In this document: positions 43,951-55,900 of the stretch, in pieces
Position numbering within the stretch: the first letter of the stretch is position 1
Layout of the letters: the number at the start of each line of letters is the position of its first letter
Assembly: GCA_030068075.1 (NCBI GenBank)
Contig: CM057841.1
Location: 48,649,030 to 48,713,029, forward strand
From: Paguma larvata
Taxonomy: Eukaryota > Chordata > Mammalia > Carnivora > Viverridae
Direction of reading: 5' to 3'
DNA: 64,000 nucleotides
Translations under genes and position numbers: made by a program
Notes under the pieces: generated by a model
Seen by the model: only the letters and a program-made list of their open reading frames with translations
What the model was told of the DNA's origin: nothing
Database searches by the model: none

Positions 43951-46900
43951 CTAGAGGGGGAGACAAACGGGGAGAAGATGAGGGACCGGCGAAGGCGTGG
44001 GAGAAATGTCCTCGGGAAGGGGGCCCGGGGAGGGCTAGCACGCAGGCAGGGTTTGAACTTCTGTCCCCGCGGGCCTTCCCAACTCGCAGGTCCATCCTGG
44101 CAGGGGTGGAGAGCAGAGGACTTGTGTTTCTCGTCTCCCAAGGATGCCATTGGAATAAACCCAAGTGCCTTATCCAGCCTGAGTGTCTGGAGAGACTGGC
44201 CCCTATCTGACCCGCTTCCCTTCTGTCTCACACTTCAGCTTCTTCCTTCTCTTTGGAGACACCAAGTTCATTCCTTCTGCAGAGGCTGGAACAGAGGCTT
44301 TGCACCTGTTGCTCCTGGGATGTTCTTTCCCCAGACACTGGATGCTGGCTTCTTACTCAGCTTACACCTCAGCTGTAAAGACACCTCTGCAGTGAGGCGT
44401 CGCTTCCTGGACCTCCTTACCTAGCACTGGGCCGTCCAGCGTGGCAGCCGCTGGCCCGTGTGGCTGCTGAGCACGAGAACGTGGCTAGAGCTATGGAGGC
44501 GCTCGATTCCTAATTTCATTTCATTTCATTTTTTAAGTTTTTAAAAAATGTTTATTTATTTTTGAGAGGAAAAGAGAAAGACAGAGCATGAAGAAGGGAG
44601 GGGCAGAGAAAGAGGGAGACACACAATCTGAAGCAGGCTCCAGGCCCTGAGCTGTCAGCACAGAGCCTGATGCAGGGCTCGAACCCATGACCTGCAAGAT
44701 CATGACCGGAGCCAAAGTCGGACGCTGAACCGACTGAGCCACCCAGGTGCCACACCCTCCCCTGGTTTTTATAAAGTTTTAATTTCATTTTCTTTTAATT
44801 AATTTTAATTCCAACTTAAAAATTTATAGTTGACTGAGTTATTGGCAACCTTTTTTTTAAATAATTAATTTACTTTTTAAGTTTATTTATTTATTTTGAG
44901 AGACACAGAGAGAGAGAGAGAGAGAGGCAGAGACAGAATCCCAAACAGGCTCCCTGCTGTCAGCACAAGACCCCACACGGGGCTTGATCTCCCAAAGCGA
45001 GAGATCATGACCTGAGCTGAAATCAAGAGTCAGACACCTAACCAACTGAGCCACCCAGGCCCCCCTATTTATTTATTTTGAGAGGGAGACAGAGTGAATG
45101 AGAGTGAGAATCCCAAGCAGGCTCTGCACTGTCAGCATGGAGCCTGACTGTGGGCTCAAACTCACAACTGTGAGATCATGTCCTGGGCTGAGATCAAGAC
45201 TGAGTTGCTCAACCAACAGAGCCCCCCAGGTGCTCCGAGTTACTGGAAAAAGTGTAGGCATGTTTAGGACAACTCATATCATGTGAATCTACTTTTTAAA
45301 ATAGTCAATTAAATACAGATCAAATACTTGATCTAAATATAGATATTTAGATTGAACCTGGATGGTTAAGCACCTGACTTTGGCTCAGGTCATGATCTCA
45401 CGGTTTGTGGGTTCAAGCCCTGCGTCGGGCTGTGCGATGACTGTTCAGACCCTGGAGCCTGCTGTGGATTCTGTGTCTCTGTATTTCTCTATCCCTCCCC
45501 AACTCGTGCTCTGTTTCTCTCTCTCAAAAATAAACATTAAGAAAAAATTTGGTTGATGGGTGGTGGGGGAGAGGGGAAAGTGAGTGACCGGCATTGAGGA
45601 GGGCACTTGTTGGGATGAGCACTGGGGGTTGTATGGAAACTAATTTGACAATAAATTATATTAAAAATAAATAAATAAATAAAGCAATGGTGGCAAATAA
45701 AAAAAAAGTATTTCTAATGAAAACTTAGCACTTGAATTGAGATGTGCTGTAAGTGCAAAATGCACCTGGATGCTGAAGACTTAATATAAGAAAAATAACG
45801 TACAATATCTCATTAGCGATTTTTTATGTGGGTTACAGGCTGAAATCGTAATATTTTGGTTGTATTTGGCTTAATAAAATATATTATTATTATTTTAATG
45901 TTTATTTTTTTGAGAAAGAGACAGAGACAGAGTGTGAGCAGGGGAGGGTCAGAGAGAAAGGGAGACACAGAATCTGAAGCAGGCTCCAGGCTCCGAGTTG
46001 TCAGCACAGAGCCCGCAGCGGGGCTTGAACCCACGAAGGGTGGGATCATGACCTGAGCGGAAGTTGGATATACAATCGACTGAGCTACCCAGTGGTTTAT
46101 ATTTTATGTAAAATATATACGTGTATTTTAATATAAAATAAAATTATATTTGAGAGAGAGAGAGAGCATGCGCACATGGGCTTGAGTGGGGGAGGGGCAG
46201 GGAGATGGAGACAGAATCTGAATCCGGCTCGAGGCTCCAAGCTGTCAGCACGGAGCCGGACACAGGGCTGGAAACCACGAGCAGTGGGATCGTGACCTGT
46301 GACAAGTGCAGACGCTTAACCGACTGAGCCACCCAGGCCCCCCTAAAATATATTATTAAAACTAACTATATCTATTTAATTTTACTTGTTAACGTGGCTA
46401 CTAGAAAATTTAAAATCACATCTGTGACTCGCATTATATTTTATTAGACAGAGTCGGACCCTCCCCCACATCTTGTTGGTTTAGTTTCTTGGGGGCACTT
46501 ACCACTGTCTAAAATTATCTTTGCTATTTACGGATTTCCTTGTTTGTCTCCCAGTGAGTAGGGTGGGAGCCCCGGGCTTACCTTGCTGTGTATCCCCTAC
46601 CCAGAGCGGTCGGTGGCCCTTGGTAGGGGCTCACTGGTGGCTGCCAAATCAATACGAGAAGGAATGAGGGAGGCTGGGAGGTGGCGGCCTCACCTGACTT
46701 CTGATGTGCAAAGTGATGCTTGACGTGGTGAGCCTTCATGTTGTACAGGTAGGAGCCCTTGTGCGGCGAGCCGAAGTGCAGGTAGTAATGCGTCATGTCG
46801 TAGAGGATGTACCCCAGGAGGCCCCCAGCGAACACAGTGCCCCCCACCGCCTCGGGCAGGAGGAGCTGGAGGAATGCGTAGAAGAAGGCAATCCCCAGAG

Positions 46901-49900
46901 AAGCCGGCACAGGGGGGAAGACCAGGCGGGACTCGTCGAAGGGCGCCTGTGGACGGAGAGGCTCAAGCGTCAGCCTGTCGTCGGTGGCAGAGCGGCCCGC
47001 GCACTCCGGCGAGGCAGCGGCAACCTGTCACGGGTGGGCTTGGCACCCTCAGTGGCTTTGGGGAGGGCAGGCCACCATGCTCGAAAGCCCTTCCGAGACT
47101 TACTGTCCCGCTCCTTATTTCCACGCCAGGACGGGCCCTGGCAACCTGTCCGCGGACATGGTGGTGGATGTGACGTGGGCGGCATGCTCGCGGCTAGAGG
47201 CCACTTTGGCTCCGGAGTCTGTTAGGTGCTAGAGAGGAGCCTCACCACCGAACCCCACCCGGGGTGCCTGGACGGAAGCCCGATGTTGCCTGCGAGGCCA
47301 GCGGCCCGGCAGGCAGAAGTTAACGCAGGTTCACGGGGCGGAACAGTACCGGAAGTGTTCGCGGATAGGTCGGTCTCCCCATCCCCACACCCCAATAGGA
47401 GCCCTTCTTTGTTCCAAGGGGGCGTGGTCACAGCGAACTGGCTAAGAGAGCCAAGTCTTAGATTCTGGAGCTTCAAAAGCCAAGAGCCTGGCATAGAGGT
47501 AAGGTTTTAGAGGCTGCTGGGTGAGTGTTCTAAGAAGGGACAGAGCCTGTGGGCTGGAGGAGAAGAGAGAGCGCGAGCAGGTGATAGCCATCGAGCAATG
47601 TGCGGGTGTGGGCCTCCCTCCCCCCAGGACCAGCTCCTGGAAGAAAAAGGCAGGCAGGGAGGGAAGGAGGGACGGAGAAAAGAAGAAAGGGATGTCCTGG
47701 GACAGGCTGAGACCAGCACAGCGCAGGAACAGAGAGGCAGGCGGGGGCATGCAGCTTCCTCGGGCAGCCCTGGCTTCCGCTCCCGGACTCGGGATGCCAT
47801 ACTGTCCCGAAGAGCCCCAGAGTGGTGGATGGTTGACAGCACAGACTCTGGGGTTCACAGAATGGGGCCCAACATCCTGGCTGTACCAGGTGACTTTGGG
47901 CAAGTTCCTCAGTTTCTTAATCTCTCTAAGCCTCGTTTTGCCGCTCTGTGGAATGGGGAGAACTGTAGCATCATCCTCAGGAGGAAGCTCCACAAGGACA
48001 GTGAGTTTTTACTGTTTTGCTCAGTTGTGTCTAGAACAATGCCCACACGCAGTGAGCGCTCAGTGAACGTCTGTTGAATGAATGAATGAATGAATGAACG
48101 AACGAACGGGTTGCTGTGAGGATTAAAGAGGACAGCTGAAATGTCCCTGCAGCGTGCCTGGTGGTAACAATGACGGTGTGCAGACACGCACGCTCGCTCT
48201 GTCCACGCCCGCTTCCGATTAGGAGCCGGTCACCCCTCGGAGCAACATCGAATGCCCTGATGGCCTCTTGTTCCCAACCTGAGTCCCGGAAGGATCAGCA
48301 GCTCCCCTGAGCGGGTCATGGTTGCCGGGCCCCGGGGGAGAGCCCGCCCTGCTCACCTTGTGGTGCTGGCCGTGCAGGGCGAAGTGCAGCAGGATGAGGT
48401 AATAGCTGTCCCCGGGGGGCTTCATGTGGAACAGGAAGCGGTGGATGAGGTACTCTATGAGGGTCCAGAGGACTATCCCCAGCACGAAGAGGGCCAGGAA
48501 CGCCGACTTAGGCATGGCCACCGAGTACTCTGCAATGGCCACAGAGAGGCAAAGTCAGGGCAGGCAGCTCCAGCGGGCGGTGAGGCCAGGGGGTCCAGTT
48601 GTGCCCTCTCACTGCCCCGTCACCTTGGGGGCTGTCGCTCTCCATCCAGCAGCTATGGGACCGGGCCACACTGATAGGGCTCTTGGGTCAAAATGGGAAG
48701 GAGGCGGTGAGGATCTCTGCGGGGCTTGGAGGGGTCCTCACAGAAAAAAATGGGGCTGCTGGCCAGATGTCTGAGATCTTCCTTAGGTGGACGGAGGGGA
48801 GCAGCTGTTGCCAGTGCTAGAAATTTCTCCAGTGCTGTGGTCTGAACGTGTCCCCCCCAAATTCTTATGCGAACAGAAACATCACGGCCAATGTGATGGG
48901 ATTAGGAGGTGGTGTCTTTGGGGGGCGATTGGGTCATGAAGGGGGAGCCCTCATGAACATGACTAGTGTCCTTATAAAAGAGACTGCGGGGCGCCTGCGT
49001 GGCTCAGTTGGCTAAGCATCTGACTTTGGCTCAAGTCATGATCTCATGGTTTGTGGGTTCGAGCCCTGCGTCGGGTTCTGTGCTGATGGCTCGAAGCCTG
49101 GAGCCTGCTTCCGATTCTGTGTCTCCCTCTCTCTCTGCCCCTCCCCCAATCATGCTCTCTCTCAAAAATAAAGGTTAAAAAAAAAAAGGAAAGAAAAAAA
49201 AAAAAGAACAGAGACCACACGGAGCTCTTCCCCTTTTGGCCATGTGAGGATACCACAAGACGTTTGGGACCTGCAAGGGGGGCCTTCACTTGACCAGGCT
49301 GGCATCCCAGATCTGGGACATTTAGCTTTTGGAACCGTGAGCAATAAATTCCCGTTTTTTATAAGCCACTCAGGCTGCGATGTTTGGTTCAAGTGGACCA
49401 AATGGCTGACGTTTCTGGGAAGGGTGACTTTGCTTCAGTGGAATAAGGGACAGGGAGGGACAATCCCAATTAAGACGGCAGAGCCAGGGGGTTATTGATA
49501 AAAACTATTAACAACCAGGGATTGGTGGGAGTAGGAGATGGGGGTGGGGGTCGGACAGGAGGGACAGGAAAACCCAAGCAGACAAGACTTAAAGTCCCAG
49601 CATGTGAGGGAGACTTGAAAAAACTGAAGAGGATTCGCTTGGAGACGGAAGACTGCAGAGACGTGACTGTCTTCAGGCGCGAGTTCCCGACACCCAGCTG
49701 TCTGATGAGAGCCCGCGGCCCCTGAGGGTCTCCTTTCCTTTCCCCTTTCTTTCCTTGACTTCATGGGGACGTCAGCTCTGGTCACTGCTTTCCCCATGCC
49801 TATCCTCACCCTCTTAGCTGGACTTTTCTCCACCCGCCACTGCTGTGGCCAGACTTCCTCTGCCTTTGTAAAAATAACAGCCTTATTGAAATGTGATTCA

Positions 49901-52900
49901 CATACCATACAATTCGCCCGCTTAAAGTGTACAATTCAGTGGTTTTTAGTATATTTGGGGTTGTGCCACCATCACTAGTCAATTTTAGAACATTTCTATC
50001 ACCCCAAAAAGAAACCCTGTATCCATTACTAGTCACTCCTCACTTCCTTCCACACCCCTGTCGTTTCTCAGCCCATGGAAACCACAAATCTACTTTCTGT
50101 CTCTGGATTTTCCTATTCTGGACAGTTTGTATAAATGGACTCATAAAATACGTGGTCTTTTATGCCTGGCTTCTTTTACATATACTATTTTGAAGGTTCA
50201 CCCATGTGGGGTGCCCGGGGGGTTCAGTCGGTTGAGCGTCTGCCTCTTGATTTTCGCTCGGGTATTGATCTCACAGGGCATGAGATCGAGCCCTGCGTCC
50301 GGCTCTCTGCTGACAGCGCAGAGCCTGCTTGGGATTCTCTGTCTCCCTCTCTGTCTGCCCCTCCCCTGCTCTTACTATTGCTCTCTCTCTCCCTCAAAAA
50401 TAAAGTAAACAGGGGCATCTGGGTGGCTCAGTCTGTTGAGCGTCTGACTTCCGCTCAGGTCATGATCTCCCAGTTCATGAGTTCCAGTCCCACATTGGGC
50501 TCACTGCTGACAGCACAGAGCCCGCTTTGGATCCCCTCTCTCTTTCTCTATTTCTCTCTCTCTTGCTCTCACTCTCCCCTCCCCATCAAAAATAAATAAC
50601 CATTTTAAAAAAGGTTCACCCGTGTCGTGGCATGTATCAGGATTTCCTTCCTTCCTTCCTCCTCCTTCCTTCCTTCCTTCCTTCCTTCCTTCCTTCCTGA
50701 ATATTTTTCCATGGTGTGTTTATCCGTTCATCAGGTGATGGGCATCTGGGTTATTTCTGCTTTGGGGCTGTGAGCAACAATGCTGCTATGAGCATTCATG
50801 GACAAGTTTTCGTGCGGGCATGTTTTAGTTGTCCTGGGGCTAAGCCTACGATGAGGTTGCTGGGTCATATTGTAACTATGTTTACCCTTTTGAGGAACCA
50901 CCAAACTGTTTTCCAAGAGAACCCTTCTCTTTTTCTCTTCCCTCCATCTCCCTTACCAACCTCCATAGACCCTCAACCCCGTACAAGAACCTGTCTGTCC
51001 TCCCGACATGCGAGCTGCTGAGCATAGAGGGAGAGCTGTGCAGCCACGGGTCTGGCACCTTCGCCCTCAGCGCTGCGTGGTGATCCTTTTACGTCTCCAG
51101 GCTGCTCTCAAACATTCCCCCCTCCATCCACCCAGCCTCCTACTTCAGACTTCTTCCACACCCTCCCTTCCACCTTTAACCATACCCAGTTCTGCCCCCA
51201 CCCGTGAACTTCTTTCCTGCTCCTCAGGGAAGAGATATGCACCCAGACACCCGGGGTACTGGGTGGTGGTAATAATGGTAACAGCGGGTGTATACTGATC
51301 AGTACCCACACGCCAAGTACCGCACGATTACTTCATGTGTCCCCTCACTGCAGCCTTAGGAGGGAAGCCCTGGCATCGCCGTATGAGGGAGGATGTGGAG
51401 ATACAGACAACTGAAGTTACTTGCCAGGTCCAACCCACTAGGAAGTGCAGAGGCCACAGCCTGCTTCCTCCCCGAGCCCCTCCATCGCAACTAACGCCTC
51501 CCTGGGCACCTTCAACTTCTTCTCCAGGGGACTTTCCCATCATAGACTCTGTCCCTTCAGAGCCAAGCCTATGGAAAAAGCAGACTAGCCTCATATCTCT
51601 ACTTGATTGCTTCCCATTTGATTCTCAAACCCCTACAGTCTGTCTTCTGCCCCAAGCCACTAGAATTGCAAAGGCTATTCAGGATGTATGTCTTGCCAGA
51701 TCTAGTAAGCTTTTCAATTCACCCCCCGCTTGGCTGTGGCATATGATATTAGTGACTGGTCTCTCCTTGGATCTGGAACCCCACGGGTTCCTAACATGAG
51801 GTTGATGAACACCCAGAGTCCTCAGCTGGATTCCAGGGTGTCTGTGAAGCTCCTGAAATGGTAACCCAAATGATGCCTCTTTGTACGATTTTTTTGGAAA
51901 GCGAGGCCACAGCTTCTCAGAGTATCTCGAAGGATCTACAGCCAGTATGGTTGGAATACACAGCTCCTCTCCCTGTCTGCTGGGTCCCTTGGCTTTTCTC
52001 CTCTTCTCTAGATACCCCTTGTCAGGTTGCATCATGGGAATTCTGCCTCAGTCCCCAGTGTCAAAGCCTTGCCACTCTATTTTCACACACTCTCCGCTTG
52101 ATCCGGAAGTCGGCCCCCCCACCCCCACTCAGCCCCAGCCCTCTTGGCAAAGCAAAAGAAGCCAGACACGAAAGCCCAAGTTCGGTATGGTGCCATCTGT
52201 ACGCGATGTCTAGAAGTGGCAAATGTGTAAAGACAGGAAGTAGATTTGGTGGTTGCCAGAGGCTGGGGGGAGTGGGGGATGGAGAGCAATGGGATTCCTT
52301 TTTGGGGTGATGAGAATGTTCTGGAACTAGACAGAGGTGCCAGTTGCACAATGTGGTGAATGTACTCAATGCCACTGAATTGCTCACTTTAAAATGGTTA
52401 AGTTTATGTTGCATGAATCTCATCTCAATTAAAAACAAAAATCTCTCTTTCTCTGGTTGATTCTTTGCTCTTAATTCCCTACCGCCTTGTCACCTCTTGC
52501 CCAACGACGCCATCCGCCTCCTGTCACAGTCCCCTGCCTCCATGCACTGTTCAAACCCTTCTATGGCGCCTCATTACCTTTAGGTAAAGTGCAGACGCCC
52601 AGCGAGGCACCCAGAGTCCCTTGAGATCGGCCCAGCCAGCCACATCCCTGCCTCAGTTCCCTGTTGCCTGGCACTGGGGCCAAACCAAAGTATGTGTGGC
52701 TCCTTAGATGCACCAGGTCCTCCCTCCTCCTTACCATAGCCCTAATTTTGTTCATATTTTCTTCACTGGGATTCTCTCCTGCTCCCTTAACCTTGGAGAT
52801 TCCGCCCATGTGTCTCCTGCGAGAAGCCTCCACAGACGCCCGTCCTCCCCACCTGGGCTGGTTTCCAAGCTCCTGCCCCACCGTTCATCTCACAGCTACC

Positions 52901-55900
52901 TCGCCGCACTGTGGCTTGCGGCTTTTACCATTTGTCCCCATTTTATGGGAAGGGGAGGCCTTTCATTTTATATCTCCACTGCCTAACACAGTAGGGGCTC
53001 GGAAACTTGTTGAGAGACAGGTGGGTGGAGGCAAGCCCCTCTGAAGGGTGGTACCGAGATGAGCTTTGATCTGTGTCATTCTAAGGGCAGAATCAGGGCC
53101 TGCTTTCCAGAATCAGCAGCTTTCCTAAACCAGAAGCTTCTGTTTAAGGAAGTGTGGATGGCCACAGGTGGCTGCTGAGGAAGGAAGAAAGCCCAGGAAG
53201 GCAGGGAGGAGGAGGTGAGTTTCTAGCTCTTTCTAGGCCCAGCCCCATTCTGACAAAACAACGAAAGACCAATGTGAACCTGACCTTTTGTACCAGGATG
53301 AGCTGAGGGGTGGGAGCAAGGGTGCAGGTTACTGTCCCCCTGCGGTGAGCTCAGTGGGCGGAAGTTCATGGGGACGTCAACCTAAGCTGCGTCCACATGG
53401 TACAAGATGCTTGCCTAACAACTCTGTGCTGGTGGCCGCCTGGCCTTAGCTGACCTGTTCTGATAGGTGAGGAGTCCTGCTTCCAGGGAGGCCCTGACAC
53501 CTCTGGGGTCCTTCAGAACACGCTGGTGAAGTACAGAGAGCACGGGCTTTGGTTTTGCAGACCTGGGTTCAAATCCTGGCTCCGCACCACCTACCTCGGT
53601 GTCTTCTCAACACTAAAATGTCCTACGTATCATGAAAGGCTGTTGTTAGGACGGAGGGAATAGAACACCTAATTATATGGTAAGTGTAGATATTACATAG
53701 TAAGAGTAATGTATTATTATATAGTAATACTGATAATATAATGCCCCTCATATATAATAAGTAGCTACTATGATATTTACTTGTTTATTTAGCTACTATA
53801 ATTTTTAAATGGGACCATTCACATAAATATGAGGCAAAATACATCTAAGTTCTAACTGGTGGTCCTACTGTGGCCATCTTCTCTTGATTCTCCTCACAGA
53901 GTTCTGGAAGCTCCCTGGTTGAAGGAGTTCCCCGGCCCCCCTGCCTCCCCCGCTGCCCCGAGGGCAGGAGCCCCACCTTGCTGCTCAGCTCTCCTGTGAA
54001 CAGGGAGAGGACTGGATACACAGGAACCTTCTGTGGCCACAGACTTTGGTCTTGACCTTGGCTCAGGCTCCCGCCGCAGAGCCCGTGGAGGCCTGCCTCT
54101 GGGGTGCTGCTCGGCAATGGTTCTGGCTCAGCACTCGCTCTCCTCTGCTCCCAGGAGCTGCTCTAGGGGCCATCCTAAGTTTCCAGAACCCCTCTGCCTT
54201 TCAGAGCATTCTCCTCCATATGCACCTAGGAATCTCAGCCTCGCACGAGTGTCTCCGTTCAGCTTCCACTGCCTCTATTCTAGCGCGCCCTCTGTCCACC
54301 AGCTGCACCGGGACCCTGCTTGCCTCACTTCTCAGGCTCTTAGTTTCTCTGCCAGCGGCCCGTGCCCTGCCTGACGAGCTGGGGGATGAGGGCGGGATGT
54401 GGGCACATCTCTCTCATGCCATCATCACTGGCACTGTGGTCGCTGGACCTCTGTTAGCGCAGTTCAGCTCTCTGTAGAAGTCTGCATTCAGACCGAGCCC
54501 TCAGATCACCCTCCCTGCCACGCAGAAGAGTCCCCTCCTATAGGTCAAGTCTCTGCCCGCCCCCTCACCCCAGCATCAGCCCTGTCGGCCCATCCGGCCG
54601 GAGCTGGTACCGAGTGGCATCTCTGGAGGAATCCTGCAGAGGGACCTGGGCCAAAGCTCCAGCACCCCCTTCCCCCTCCGGCTGCCAGCCCCGGCGGCCC
54701 TGCCACTGTTGGTGATTGTTAGGGGAGTGCCGGGTGGACAGTGGGCGATTCAGCGAGCAGGCCTTCTGAGCAACAAGCCCCGTGCTGTGCCTGAGCTATT
54801 CAGCGTGGGCAGAAAAGGGTAACCTTGGCATGTGGGGCGTGCATATTAACCCGTGGTGACCAGGAGCAGTTGGGGCTCAGGGGGATTTCCTGCAGCTTGT
54901 TCGTCCCCCCCCCATCCCAACCTGGAGAAGCTGAGGCTCCCATCACTGTGGCCAGTACCACCCCCCACCCCTGGCAGAGGTGGGCTGGGAAGAACCCTTG
55001 GAGTGTGGGGAGAAGGAGCCTGGGTCTGGCAGAGAGAGGGAGGCTCTGAAGGCCCGCAATCAGGAATGTGAGACATGCGATCAGGAGAGGAAACCCGCCC
55101 CTCCCACTCCCAGAACCCCTCCCCTGCCTGTCCCCTAACCTTGCTGGATCTGAGCCACCCACCAGACGCTAGCACCTCCCTGAGCAGGCTGTGCCAGGAC
55201 CATCTGCGCAGGCTGTATGCTTCTGGAGGCACAGGGCAGGCAGTAAGCTGGGGAGGCAGCTGGCAGAGGTGGCCACCCCCGAACCTTAGAGACTCGGTCC
55301 CACAGGCTCTTTGGAAGTTGCCCCATGTCAGCTCCTCCCTCTGTCGCCTGATCCTCAAAGCTGGGGCAGGGGGGGGGGGCACCCGACATCCACATCCCAG
55401 CCACGTGACCCTCAATCACTCACTTGACTTTTCTGAGGCACTATGTCCGCATCTCTAAAGGCGCATGATGATAGTACCTTTCTCTTGGGGATGCTGGGAG
55501 GGTTCAGAGAGATGGTCCCTGGAAAGCACTAGGCCTGGCACGTGGTAAGTGCCCGGTAGTGGTTAGTGGGGTTGGTTCTCCAAGTCAAGGGTTCTGTTGC
55601 ATGAGCCTTTGCCCAGGAGACTCCTGGATCTTTCTCTCCCAGGTTCTAATCTGTGCTGTGTCAGTGGGCCATTTTGAGTTAAGCTCTCAGCTGTGCGCCT
55701 CGTGAAATGATTTTATTTAGTTTCTTTGACAATCCCAAGTCATACATTTCCTAGTATTAGACTCAGCAAGAAGCCCTCTCCTTCATTGCTATGCCTCCTG
55801 CTGAAATCATTTCATTTAGTTTCTGCTCACGTGTTGCTGGGTTTTTGTTTTTTCTTTATCTATTTGGAGTTGGGGTGGGGGAGCTTGACAGTTTTCTTTG

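Larger units (their letters stand above)
43951..46693 (-). other. FA2H intron 6
   Basis: Starts and ends in an L2 (44,215-44,440 and 46,445-46,665) that is split by 2 kb of SINEs (44,535-44,753, 44,870-45,237, 45,353-45,545, 45,892-46,093, 46,146-46,344), a carnivore L1 3' end (45,547-45,695) and old AT-rich DNA-transposon-like sequence. No coding sequence was seen. Confidence 0.75.
49862..50930 (-). mobile_element. L1 3' region, antisense
   Basis: 'acaattcagtggtttttagt' and onward to 'accaccaaactgttttcca' is the classic antisense L1 3' UTR. Interrupted by two SINEs and a TTCC run. Confidence 0.85.

Noticed and set aside
46704..48674. Plus-strand frames of 118-181 codons over FA2H exons 5-6 and intron 5
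   Set aside because: They are antisense shadows of FA2H exons or GC-rich intron; no protein similarity.
51335..52310. Frames of 150-154 codons in FA2H intron 4
   Set aside because: They run through MIR and L1 remnants and unassigned intron with no recognised domain.
54846..55415. 189-codon minus-strand frame in FA2H intron 4
   Set aside because: It lies on the gene strand between exons 4 and 5, but FA2H exons join in phase without it and the peptide is low-complexity Pro/Gly/Ser.
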